Shown here: piece by piece, positions 12,770-22,499 of the stretch
Numbering within the stretch: the stretch's first letter is position 1
Layout: every line of letters starts with the position of its first letter
From: Leptodontidium sp. MPI-SDFR-AT-0119
Taxonomy: Eukaryota > Ascomycota > Leotiomycetes > Helotiales > Leptodontidiaceae
Direction of reading: 5' to 3'
Assembly: GCA_020726505.1 (NCBI GenBank)
Contig: JAHLEZ010000011.1
Location: 248,001-312,000 of the forward strand
Length of the DNA: 64,000 nucleotides
Position numbers and translations under genes: made by a program
Notes under the pieces: model-generated
The model's database searches: none
What the model was told of the DNA's origin: nothing
The model's input: only the letters and a program-made list of their open reading frames with translations

Positions 12770-12870
12770 GTCGCGACGCTTATTGCTGGTACGACTGTTT
12801 TTCCTAGGAAAGAGTATAGGAATAAGCTGGACACGACGGATCAGACAATTTTGAATTTAACGAAAGGTGA
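12770..12870 (+). repeat. Dispersed repeat, copy 1 of 2
   Basis: The sequence around 12805-12865 (GGAAAGAGTATAGGAATAAG, then GCTGGACACGACGGATC) matches 16553-16620 with mostly transition differences. Both copies can be read as a degenerate peptide of the form K-E-Y-x-N-K-L-D-x-T-D followed by I-L-N-L. No intact element surrounds either copy. It is probably a decayed transposon fragment. Confidence 0.4.
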
Positions 12871-13314
12871 GTTAGGTAGGGTTGGACGCCTTATCCGCAG
12901 CAACATTTTCTGGCACCTATTTTTGAAAGCCATCTCAAAGTATGTGACTTGCAATATTTCTAGGCTCGACACTCCCGAAGTTGGCTCACCGACTACTAAC
13001 TTATCTCCAAAGTAGATATGTTAAACGAAAATGATCCGGGAGTCACCAAGTGATAGATGACCTTTACCGAATCCGGCCACTTTGATCTTGGACTAGGAGA
13101 TTGGGATTCTGGTACACTACGGTTAGCCTCAGCATCATTTTTAAAGGCTCGCACATCCACGACATTCACATACACCAAACCTTGAACTTAAAACAAATTA
13201 CAGTGCCAATCTCAAATATCCTCAATTCCTCTTTTTCAAAACATACAGCAAACTCGACTCAAAGTCAACACCTGCAAGTCTCTTCGAAAACAAGAACATC
13301 ACTAAATCGACAAG

Positions 13315-13827
13315 ATGTTACCTAGCATAGTGACAAAACTCGGGCTCAGGCAACCGAATCCAATTTGGAATGTCGCCCACACTCGACTCTTTACCACAGC
13401 TGTGGCACGAGTCACAAAATACTTGAACACGCTGCAGGAACCTCCACCACTATATAGGCCTACAATTAAAAGTCAAGGTCACTCGAACTCGAATTCCAAA
13501 CACGATACAAACACAGGCTCCCGTTTCTTGCTTTTGATCGTAACTATAAACTTTGCGCTTCAAGTCGAGGACCGGGTCAGCAATTTTGTTGGGGGAAAGT
13601 ACGACTTGTTAAAGCGGGCTAGGGATGAGTGGGAGATGGAAATAAGGCGAGAGGAGCAACGGAAAGCGATGGAATATCCTTGGCGACAGTCTTGTACTTC
13701 TTCGAATGATGAGGAAGTGAAAGCATCGGGTGGTGGTAACGGTGGGGACATTGCGAGTATGACGAGATGGGTTTGGATTCTACACAGGGCTGGTGAACTT
13801 GAGCGGAAGAAGAGAAGCGAAAGCTAG
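13315..13827 (+). CDS. Small protein of unknown function
   Basis: Uninterrupted ATG-initiated frame of 170 aa. The ATG context (CGACAAGATG) is good and the 200 bases upstream are CA-rich like a fungal 5' UTR. The N-terminus is basic and hydrophobic with no acidic residues in the first 40 (MLPSIVTKLGLRQPN), which would suit mitochondrial import. A hydrophobic segment (FLLLIVTINFAL) lies near residue 73. The second half is charged (EWEMEIRREEQRKAMEYPW). I do not recognise a family. The neighbouring DNA is repeat-rich, so a lineage-specific or spurious gene is possible. Confidence 0.45.
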   Translation: MLPSIVTKLGLRQPNPIWNVAHTRLFTTAVARVTKYLNTLQEPPPLYRPTIKSQGHSNSNSKHDTNTGSRFLLLIVTINFALQVEDRVSNFVGGKYDLLKRARDEWEMEIRREEQRKAMEYPWRQSCTSSNDEEVKASGGGNGGDIASMTRWVWILHRAGELERKKRSES

Positions 13828-14198
13828 TGAAGAAGGCTCGATCGCTGATAGTCGACGAGATAGGGAACTCACAATATGTCTGATATGCAACAGTGATAAA
13901 GAATGATTTCTAGCACAGGTTCATAATGCTGATCGTCATACAGCTTTGTTCGTTCTCTACTACTCTTGTGGCAATGACTAGCTTATTTGCAACATTCGAC
14001 ACCAACAGATGTATCAAGAAAAAGTCATTTTTCTGCTACGGGCTGAGTTTGAAAACCTTCGGACTACTCCAAGTATGTTACCCATGTCAGGTAAGTGCCA
14101 TGGAGCCGACTGCTTTCAACTGCATGGGAAGAGCTACTACCTTGATCGCTCCTTCCAGCACAGCGACGACTCCCAGGAAGCATACTTCGGCTCCCATC

Positions 14199-14222
14199 CT
14201 TTCTTCTTCTTCTTCTTCTTCA
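14199..14222 (+). repeat. TTC trinucleotide microsatellite
   Basis: About eight uninterrupted TTC units, inside an AT-rich stretch with no recognisable gene. Confidence 0.85.
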
Positions 14223-14639
14223 TCGTATATCCATTACACTTATTGGGAAATCAATACCACATTCGCTACCATCAATACACTCTCGCTTATCCATCATAAC
14301 ATTCGCTTAAATCCATATAATATTCGTTTTACCATCGTTAACCATGGCGATCGGTATCCTTATTTGTAAACTCCACACATTCTCTACCTACCTCTATACT
14401 CGCTGGGTGGCTCGGCCCTGGCCTCGAACGGCCGACCATTACACTTTGGGAGTGGCGGTCGTCGCGCTCGCCGACCAACTCCACACCAAATACCAAAATC
14501 GAGGCTCAGGTCCAGGCCGCCCAGCATCCGCCAACCCACCACCTCCTCCGCCCTCTCCGTCCCAAAGAGGCGCATAGCGTTATCAGCAGCATTCTTTCGA
14601 TATTTTTCGAGGCCTAAGTGCCATTAGCGACAGTAGCTC

Positions 14640-15360
14640 TACAAAAAAAAAAAAAAAAAAAACCGCGAACTCCAAGGCTGTCGACCCCCGTTTGTGTCTG
14701 TGGTGATGGATTCATACTGGCCGAGGCAGCAAAAAAAAAAAAAACCGGCGAATTCCATGGTGCGCTGGTAGTCGTTGAGTGTCAAATCGGTGTAGCTGAT
14801 GGATTCATACGGTCTATGGAGCAAACGAAAAAGAAAAAACCGCGAACTCCATGGTGTGGTTGTGGTGGCCTCTGCACGTCAAAATCGGTGCAGCTGATGA
14901 ATTCATATGGCGGAGGGGGGGCCAAAATGGCGAAATCCAAGGCTATGCGGCGGTCTCCCATGTGCATGTCACATTGGTGCGAGTGGGGCTTAGGGAGACA
15001 GAAAGACAACGGGGGACTCCAAGGTTTGGTGGTGGTTGCTACATGTCCCAAGTGGATGAGGAAACGACGTACTGAGAGCATCTTCGATGAGACAGCCCGA
15101 GATGACGCCAAAAGTCGCGGAGACAGAGATGGCCGCGGTGAAAAGGAATTGAGGCGGATGTGTGAAGGGAACAGTGATAGAATCATGCCAGGGGTGATGC
15201 TGGTCTCGGCTGTCAATCGTCCAATGGTTTCTTTGAAGGGGTAGCCTGTCGAGGTGAGCAATCCGCTGCTTGAGTGACTGAGGAGGTTTCATATACTCAC
15301 ACTGGTAAAGGGGGGTAGAAAACGGAAAAATCCAAAGTTCGGTGCTAGGGGGACGTGATG
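14640..15360 (+). repeat. Degenerate minisatellite, units of about 80-97 bp
   Basis: Five or six imperfect units. Each starts with a variant of ACCGCGAACTCCAAGG (14663, 14742, 14838, 14930, 15009, and a weak one near 15330) preceded by an A-run. Several also contain GATGGATTCATAC and TCGGTGTAGCTGATG. The A-runs reach 19-20 bases at 14642 and 14 at 14731. The open frames across this block are a product of the repeat and I do not call them genes. Confidence 0.7.
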
Positions 15361-16274
15361 GAGAAAGTCTGACCTTACAAGACTTAAATCGTTATCGAAG
15401 GACACTTTGGAACGTTAAGAGCTACACTTTAAGAAGACGAAATCCAGAGCGGTACAATTGCAGAGTGATAGAATAGATGGGTTGCACAAGATCGAAGGAT
15501 ATATTGTTGTCGGGATACATCAGGGAACGTCAATAACCATATCCAGGACAATGGGATGCGGAGGGTCGAAGGAGAGTGGAACCTAGTGTGAGGATACCAC
15601 AAGGAACATCAAGAGTCGCATCTACATAAAGATCTGAAGAACAACTTGGAGTGCAACAGGGAAATACTGAACTTCAAATTACTGAAGGTGAATCATGCAC
15701 TGAGGCTGACGGAGGATCGGGTTTCATATCTCAAGCAGGGCTCCGAGAAGGAAGAATAGAAGATGAGAGCTCTTCGAAACGGCTGTTTCTGTACGATCTT
15801 GTACGATCTTGAGGGTATATGCGAATTCGGATAGGTGGACTCGGATCGATTGGTTTTCGGTCTTCTAGCTTCGTAAGGCGTCGGAGCAGGACGAGAGAAT
15901 GTCTAACAACTACCTCAAAAGATTTCAAGGAAGGAAATCGGTGGGCTGCTTGATGTAATATTGTCTTGGTCCTTGTAATCGTGTAATAGAATCAGGGCAT
16001 TTGGTCGGCTGGTTAGTAATTTGTTATGAATAGACCTACCCTAATCATGAATACGACCCTTTGTCCTGTGCTTTAGCATGCTCTGCATTACCTGCTCCCC
16101 GAGCAGTAACATAGATTTCTGAAGGTACCTCATACTCATATAGAACCCGGTTTCTCTTTATGTCTTTTGGGATGTCCTTTCCCTTCGTTCTTGAAATGTC
16201 TCCCTTATGTTTTTGTCTAGTATTAACAAACATTGAAGTATCTGGCATATGCGACGGGGTATAAGAAGTAAACA

Positions 16275-16312
16275 GACGGATATATATATATATATACAGA
16301 TATATATATATA
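16275..16312. repeat. TA dinucleotide microsatellite
   Basis: Two adjacent runs of alternating T and A, separated by ACAG, in a gene-free region. Confidence 0.8.
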
Positions 16313-16549
16313 TCTTTGGGTTAATAGAAGACATATCTAACGCGAGATATACACAAGTCAGGACACACAACACCGACGGCTCGTCCAAAGTGTCTGGCAG
16401 GTCCCAGAATTTGCGATATCTGCTGAGATTCTTTAGTATATTTGGTCGCGGTCGGTTCTTCTGCCCCAGTCTGTGGTATGGGTTTCTTCCGTGCCAGAGA
16501 AATCGGCGACCGGCCGCATGTATCAATAATGGAATTAGCACCCCTGTCT

Positions 16550-16640
16550 TTACAAGGAAAGAATATAAAAACAAGCTGGATCTGACGGATCTAATAGATC
16601 AGATGATTCTCAATCTCATGAAATTGGGTGCTTAGGAGGA
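16550..16640 (+). repeat. Dispersed repeat, copy 2 of 2
   Basis: Partner of the copy near 12800. It shares GGAAAGAATATAAAAACAAG and GCTGGATCTGACGGATC and then has a short duplication (GATCTAATAGATCAGATGAT). Differences between copies are mainly transitions. Confidence 0.4.
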
Positions 16641-16885
16641 GTTTATTTGAGTTCTTACTGTAACACAGGACTTTATAATACAACTTTCGGGTAGTCTTTA
16701 AGTGCGTTGGCGGTAAGGTATTACGGTAAGGGCTTAGCGCTACCCGCTGTACATATTTTTCAATACTAATATATCTGAAGATCATTCAGGGAAATCCTAA
16801 ATATCTTACTCGAAAATTATAGACAAACTTGATTATTTTTAGTCTCGGAGGCGGAAAATTTACGTGATAGTAATATATACATAGG

Positions 16886-17085
16886 TTGACAGGCAATAGT
16901 GCTCCGCGTCAGAGGCCAGGCTCCAGGCTCCAGGGACCTCAAAAGCGGCAGTGTTAACCTACAAAGTGGCGTTTCAGTTCCCGGATCTAGGAACCAATCA
17001 CTAGGTAGGTCCCGGATCTGAATCCTGCTGTACTATAGACTGCTGAGAACTGGGCTGTCTACACAGCTTCTCGTACATAAGCATT
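16886..17085 (+). repeat. 5S-containing repeat, decayed copy
   Basis: Aligns along its length with 24842-25130. Shared blocks in order are TTGACAGGCAATAGTGCT, CCTCAAAAGCGGCAGTG, TACAAAGTGGCGTTT, AGGAACCAATCACTA, GTCCCGGATCTGAATCCTG and then TATAGACTGCTGAGAACTGG and CGTACATAAGCA from the first half of 5S rRNA. Relative to the intact copy about 70 bases around the 5S start are deleted and the 3' half of 5S is missing. Confidence 0.6.
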
Positions 17086-17728
17086 TTTAACACCAGAATG
17101 AACCATAAAAATCTAGATCTTGGTTTCATGCCCTACACGCAACATCATCGCCCGCCAACTAAAATCAAGAATTAAGATCGTGGTTCGTAGATCTTGTGTT
17201 CAGGTTACTGCGAAACATTCCTTTCTGGACATCCCCTGACATCCTGCTACCTCACTTATCATCATTTCAGTTGACATCTTGCATTTTCCATTTTCTGCGT
17301 ACCCTGGCGCCTCGACTACTCCCACCACACACTCAAGTCTCATTCTCTTGATCCTCTTTACTGTGTCACCGACGCCATCATTTCCACTTCAGTACTGGGT
17401 ATAGTTCGGACTTCTAAGTCCCGTTTCATACATTGTTACACTCGTTAAGGAAAAAATTTCTTAAAGAGTTGTCCTAATTCTCTCGGCCGTCTCCTCGCGT
17501 ATTGTGCAGCAACTTTAGGGAACACAATAGATACATTAGAATCTCGACACATAGCTCCGAATCGTATCCGATCTATCGGCCATCCTGCCTCAGTCTATTG
17601 TTACTACCTCTTCGTTGAAATTTTCCGATGCTGAACTGAAAGCCTCTTTGAATCGTACCCACCCCCCGTTTTTCAGTATTGCTTCCAATCCAGCGCTATC
17701 CGACTCAAGTGTTGCCATTCCTACGGAT

Positions 17729-18838
17729 CTATCTATCCCATACTGAGTACTGAGTAAGTCTTGTATTTCCTACATTACGCTGTTTCTTTCGGGGTTCGTG
17801 TTCGGGTTCAGGTTCCAGTGCACCAGAAAATGGCTGCCATTTCAAGGCATTACTAGTCTTCCAGAAAGACTTCCTGATAGCTTCGTCATAACTGTACAGT
17901 TCTAGATAATCATCTTTAGAGTGCTCCTTGTAGATCTTCAAGAGAAGATCCATGCCCCATAGTTGAGCAGCTGTCTTGATCAATAGAATCAACTCCCCCT
18001 CTGCATGCGGCCCTTTTCCATAATATTTTGTGTCCTTATCAATAACAGTATAGTTTCCTAATACGAAGAATCGTCCTTCGGACATAGTCTCTATTAATGC
18101 CGACATGACTTCGGTAAGTATAGCTAGGTCGCAAGTATCCTTTGTAATAAATACGCACATATATTTATAGTCTCGAGAATTGCTATAAAGCAGTATCGCG
18201 CCGGTATCTGCAAGTCCAGGAAATCCATTCGGAGGCTCCAGGGGTAAGCTATATCGGTGGTCTGTAACACCTTGCCCTTTTAAGTATTCAAGCTGAGCAG
18301 AGAATCCGAGACAGGGTGCATCTGGTTCTAATAACCCACTTGGCTTATGCCGTCTGTAAATTTCTTGGACATGATTCTTAACAGCTAAGTGGCGCCCAGC
18401 AAGGGGTTCTAATATAACACTGTGCATATACTCGTTATCCCCTATCTTTCTCTTATTCCTACTAAGTCTACTGATTAGGCGCCAGAAATCCACAGTACGA
18501 GAGATAGCGAATGTTAAGGTATCTCTTGCGTTTCGGTTCTGGAGATGGGAGAGAAGAGAGGCCGCTATCTCTTGGTCTAATTGTAGGGCATTGTCCTCTA
18601 CACCCTCGAGGAAAGACGATTTCGCTAATACAGAGATCTGGCGGATCTTGATAAGAACATCTTTATCCATTACCAAACAAAATAGAGTCCGTGAAAGTTC
18701 CCATATGTTGAAAGAGATCGAGGATTCATGAACGATACTGCACAGCATCTTACTTTCTGGGGCCGCGTGGTGGGTTTCACGGATTGTTCCAGTCCAATCG
18801 TGCTCAATATTGGAAAGCATTCGCGGAGACACTGCCAT
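17729..18838 (-). CDS. Large open frame, fungal protein of unknown function (probably a C-terminal part)
   Basis: An unbroken frame of 369 codons from ATG 18838, ending SVWDR. The composition looks like real protein: EIAASLLSHLQNRNARD, then RDTLTFAISRTVDFW, then GFSAQLEYLKGQGVTDHRY, then YKYMCVFITKDTCDLAILTE. The tail is acidic, then basic. I do not recognise a domain. Sequence just upstream on the same strand (about 18890-19330) also looks coding but in other frames, for example MVDYKSRVFRPSS and then FQCFYLTRDNMMSFINCL. A weak intron (donor TTGG then GTGACAG, acceptor GATGGCAG) could join them. Either this is the last exon of a longer gene or the intact end of a decaying one. Confidence 0.45.
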   Translation of the reverse strand: MAVSPRMLSNIEHDWTGTIRETHHAAPESKMLCSIVHESSISFNIWELSRTLFCLVMDKDVLIKIRQISVLAKSSFLEGVEDNALQLDQEIAASLLSHLQNRNARDTLTFAISRTVDFWRLISRLSRNKRKIGDNEYMHSVILEPLAGRHLAVKNHVQEIYRRHKPSGLLEPDAPCLGFSAQLEYLKGQGVTDHRYSLPLEPPNGFPGLADTGAILLYSNSRDYKYMCVFITKDTCDLAILTEVMSALIETMSEGRFFVLGNYTVIDKDTKYYGKGPHAEGELILLIKTAAQLWGMDLLLKIYKEHSKDDYLELYSYDEAIRKSFWKTSNALKWQPFSGALEPEPEHEPRKKQRNVGNTRLTQYSVWDR

Positions 18839-18889
18839 CAGTCCTTCACGCAAAGCTTAAAGACCTGTCTGCGCAATCCTTTAAAATAA

Positions 18890-19775
18890 GAAGGAACTGT
18901 CACCCAAGCAGTTGATGAAGCTCATCATATTGTCTCGCGTGAGGTAGAAGCACTGAAATGAGGTCTTGATGATTGATGAGGGTCGAAAAACGCGTGACTT
19001 GTAGTCCACCATAGTATATTACTCAAGTAAGTCGTGGGTCTTCCACGGATCGAGCAGAGAATTATTACTCGCCAAAGCTTCGAACTCTTCAGAGCCAGCT
19101 GAAGTTTCAATTTTGCTCCACGTTTCTAATCTACATGTTCGCCGGGTCGAATTGATATCAGTATCAGCGACGAAGCTCAGTCGTGTATCAAAAATTTCAT
19201 CTATAGTCTCGAGACAGCAGAGAATAAACGGTCGATAGAGGTCTCTTGCCCAATCGAAAATATGGTCAATAATCAAGAGTAGTTGCAAGGCGCCATCTGG
19301 TGAAAATACCCTGCCATTCCAAAGATCTCTGATGTTCTATCACTACTTCGATCTCAGATCTCCAAGTTCTGCCACTATGGCCTGGTCCACTACAAGTTTT
19401 GCTGTTACGAGCAAGTCAGTATTTGTAGATAGCTGTGTGGGTTCGCAATAAGGTTGTCAGATCTGACTAAAGTACTATTGGGTCTTCAAGCCAAACCGAG
19501 CATCGACCAACTTCTCAATCTCAAGTCGCCATGTCAATTCGGAAGGCTTCTCTTTTAGCAACCGGCGAGCTATATCCGATAGCTGCTTAGCTCGAAACTT
19601 CGTCGCCCGCCTCCAGGTCGATGTGCTATGATCGTTGGGTATCTCATCATAATTGTGGAACGTGACTGATCCAAGTGTGATCACATTACCGAAAGTGTTC
19701 TTGAACTCTGATGGCCACTCATCATAGGTAGTTTCTGGTTCACGGAAGATGTGCAGTCGTTCAACGGATAGTCAG
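18890..19775 (-). pseudogene. Decayed gene, fungal PD-(D/E)XK nuclease-like family (probable)
   Basis: Reading down the minus strand from about 19770, the frame gives LHIFREPETTYDEWP, FGNVITLGSVTFHNYDEIPN, STSTWRRATKFRAKQLSDIA and ELTWRLEIEKLVDARF. This resembles an N-terminal region common in fungal proteins that I recall being annotated as PD-(D/E)XK nuclease-like; that assignment is from memory and unchecked. It has no start codon and hits a stop at 19475. A second coding-like piece (GALQLLLIIDHIFDWARDLY, then DPWKTHDLLE) follows at 19019-19310 in another frame, and a third (MVDYKSRVFRPSS) at 18890-19015. No splice pattern joins them cleanly. Confidence 0.4.
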
Positions 19776-20230
19776 CCGAGCCTCACGCTCTCTCCTAGAT
19801 ACCACGCACGAATACAACCACTGAAATACAAAGACTATTTGGCAGCGTGAATCCCACAGAGTGATACCAACTAGTACAGAACAGCGTAATCCGGAGTTTC
19901 CCGCCCCCGGCCGTGCCGAGCCCCATGCAGAAGGGGTGAAGTTTCGTACCGTCTGTTCGGTAATATGGTACACTAGCAACTAGTGAACCATGTCTCTGCT
20001 GAGTAGTACTCAAATATAGCTTTACGCCATATTAGGGGCACACATTGATTTTGTAAGTTGCTCTCACTCGATTCCTACCTCCAGATGAAAGTTCAATTAC
20101 ACAGTGAAGTCACAATTTAGCATTGGGGTTTCTCTAAGCTCTCTGGTCCTCTGCTGTCGACCGATCAATTCTTTTCAGCACCCTCTCCACCGATGCCGAT
20201 ATCACTTCGTCTTACCTGATCACTGGCACT

Positions 20231-21418
20231 ATGAAGCTCAAATCTGTCAGCAAGCTCGTGAAGAAGCTTTTGTACACGAAAAAATTCACAAACGAAGACT
20301 GCAAAAACAAGCAGGTTGAAAGCTTAGCCACAACGAGACCTCTGAACATACTCAAGAAGCTACATCCAGAACTCATCATATACTTGGCCGACTTTCTACC
20401 ACTTTCATCCGCAGCATTACTCGCCTTGAGTTGCCGTACCGCTTACGAGATCCTCGGGACCCGTTTTTGGGCTCGCCTGCGAGCAGATGACGAACAGCTG
20501 CAATGCTTCAAGTTTTTGTCTCTGTTATCGAGGGACATTTCACGCGACGACTACGTCCCATGCTACCACTGTCATGTGCTTCATGTTTGTGGGATTCTTC
20601 ACCCCAATCTTTTGCAATTGGCCCTTTTGCCTGCTTACCATTACGACATGACACTTTGCAAGAGAGCTGAGGTACTTGGCAAGGTGGCGAAATACATGCA
20701 TAACGGCTTTCAGTTCCGAACTGTCCAGATGGCTATGAAGATGTATCGACTGCACCTCGACTACCAGCCTTGGTTGGAGGCTTTATGTTATAAGCCGATA
20801 GCCTCTATGGTCATGCGGGAGTTTCCATCAGAGTTTAAAGCCAGCGTCAGGATCATCAATGGCTTTTTGCTGTTTTGCTCGCAGCGTGTCATTCTGTTAC
20901 CACCTCGTCTGACAGCGACAGATTTAAATCGCTGCGGCTTCGATCTTTGCCCCCATATCAGGCTTACCGCTCACGGTGTAGCGCCTAATCTACCAGAGAC
21001 AAATGAGTGTGCCATTGACCACGACCATGTTATCGAGCGCTGCATAAGATCTTCGGCTATTACGTCTTGTACCTCATGCCCAACAGAATTTCAACTCCGT
21101 ATGGAAGACTGTGAGGATTTTGGGATTGCGATTATTATCACAAAGTGGATGGATCTTGGGAAAGGAGAGACAATCGCAGATCCGAAATGGTGGAGTCATC
21201 TTTCGAACGAGTACATGGCTCCTAACAGCGGACCGCTTCTTGAGGGTCAAGTCCGATCGGATTTTATCTCTATCAGAGATGCATTCAGACAGTTGGACTC
21301 CTCCGAGTTAGATCCGATACTGCCTCTTAGCGATGTAAAAAGATTGTTCCACTTGTCGAAGCGCTCTAACCTGAAGCCTTCATTACTCAAATTGAATGGA
21401 GCAATTTCGCTCGGCTGA
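20231..21418 (+). CDS. F-box protein
   Basis: Single-exon gene, 395 aa, ATG at 20231. After a basic leader, residues about 37-80 form an F-box: LNILKKLHPELIIYLADFLP, then SAALLALSCRTAYEILG and WARL. This would bind Skp1 in an SCF ubiquitin ligase. The remaining 310 residues have no leucine-rich or WD repeats. They contain paired cysteines (CYHCHVLHVC, CTSCPTEF) of the kind seen in large lineage-expanded fungal F-box families, so the target cannot be predicted. It lies between decayed repeats and shows no break. Confidence 0.8.
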   Translation: MKLKSVSKLVKKLLYTKKFTNEDCKNKQVESLATTRPLNILKKLHPELIIYLADFLPLSSAALLALSCRTAYEILGTRFWARLRADDEQLQCFKFLSLLSRDISRDDYVPCYHCHVLHVCGILHPNLLQLALLPAYHYDMTLCKRAEVLGKVAKYMHNGFQFRTVQMAMKMYRLHLDYQPWLEALCYKPIASMVMREFPSEFKASVRIINGFLLFCSQRVILLPPRLTATDLNRCGFDLCPHIRLTAHGVAPNLPETNECAIDHDHVIERCIRSSAITSCTSCPTEFQLRMEDCEDFGIAIIITKWMDLGKGETIADPKWWSHLSNEYMAPNSGPLLEGQVRSDFISIRDAFRQLDSSELDPILPLSDVKRLFHLSKRSNLKPSLLKLNGAISLG

Positions 21419-21711
21419 ACCCGTCACGGAACTTCCAGATTGAAACCAATAATACTACTACTTTCAACTTCAATGTCCTTTACACGTGTGCGGAAATTGC
21501 TCCTCTGAAGTCATTGAACGGGTAGTCACATACGTTGAGGATGGTGTTATGGCAAAGTCGCTCCTTCTGTGAAGTAACTCTTCAGGTGACAACAACATTG
21601 GGCAACAAGCTATGGAAACAGTTCTTCCATGGCTCTTTCTTTTCCTAATGTTTACCAGCTAAGTAAATTTGAAAGCTTTTCGTGATGCATTTCCGGTTTC
21701 TTCTTGATCAT

Positions 21712-21860
21712 CAACGACAACAACGACAACAACGACAACAACGACAACAACGACAACAACGACAACAACGACAACAACGACAACAACGACAACAACGACA
21801 ACAACGACAACAACGACAACAACGACAACAACAACAACAACAATAACAACAACAACAGCA
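21712..21860 (+). repeat. Nonanucleotide tandem array (AACAACGAC)n grading into (AAC)n
   Basis: About a dozen near-perfect units of AACAACGAC followed by AAC triplets with AAT and AGC interruptions. It ends four bases before the ATG at 21864. The array is open in most frames on both strands (Asn-Asn-Asp on plus, poly-Val or Ser-Leu-Leu on minus), so long ORFs across it mean nothing by themselves. Confidence 0.9.
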
Positions 21861-21863
21861 ACA

Positions 21864-22160
21864 ATGGGCCTCGTAACCAACATCCTCGGCGTTATAGTGG
21901 GCTTCGCGGGGCTTGGAGCTTGCTCCTTGCTCAGGAAGCTCATTATTTACAACTGGCCGACGAGCAAAATAGGTAAGTTTTTAGCCTTTTCTCCTCCAGT
22001 CACAGTTGAACTTAGTGGTTATGCTGCGGAACTTGTCCTTTTGCGGCGCCTGGTCATGGCAGAAGAGGGTAGGCTGGGGATTGAGGAGCCTGGCCAGGAC
22101 GTTGTTAACGAAGAAGAGCTAATTTCGGAAGCAGAACGCCTTACCGGGGCAAGGCGATAG
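21864..22160 (+). CDS. Small membrane-anchored protein, unknown
   Basis: 98-aa frame whose ATG follows directly after a CAA-rich tract (AGCAACAATGG context, near-ideal for fungal initiation). The N-terminus is hydrophobic with Gly (LGVIVGFAGLGACSLL, residues 8-23), so it probably has one N-terminal membrane span. The rest is acidic and Leu/Glu rich (EEPGQDVVNEEELISEAERL). A perfect donor (GTAAGT) occurs at 21971, but the unspliced frame stays open and looks better. No family recognised. Confidence 0.5.
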   Translation: MGLVTNILGVIVGFAGLGACSLLRKLIIYNWPTSKIGKFLAFSPPVTVELSGYAAELVLLRRLVMAEEGRLGIEEPGQDVVNEEELISEAERLTGARR

Positions 22161-22499
22161 ACGCCCCGGGGCCTCCGAAGCACTCGTGCCTAGGAGGTCC
22201 ACCAACGACGAGTCCGCACTTCTCTGCAGTGTTGATGACTAGTAGCCCATCGAGGGTGAAGCTAGGACGGACTCAACTGCTCGCCGCTGTATACATGCGC
22301 GGTAAGTACCTCCAACTCCCCTTGATGCCGCAGATCGCTGACACGGTGACACCATATCTCTCTTCGCTTGATGCACAAATCTAACGATGCCCACAATCTA
22401 TCGATTCGCTTGGAGCTTCGAGGTACACATGGAATAGGTCAGGGACTGGAGAAAGGATGGAACAAGGTATTTGGTGCGGAATTGTTGAGCCACGAAGTA

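Larger units (their letters stand above)
15361..17728. other. Repeat-derived, gene-free stretch
   Basis: Contains the TA microsatellite, one copy of the dispersed repeat and the decayed 5S-containing repeat listed separately. No intact gene is visible. Confidence 0.5.

Noticed and set aside
14618..15244. 208-codon open frame on plus
   Set aside because: It runs entirely across the minisatellite and its A-tracts (poly-Lys); the composition follows the repeat, not a protein.
21652..21976. Long frames of poly-Asn/Asp, poly-Val and Ser-Leu-Leu on both strands
   Set aside because: All are translations of the nonanucleotide array.
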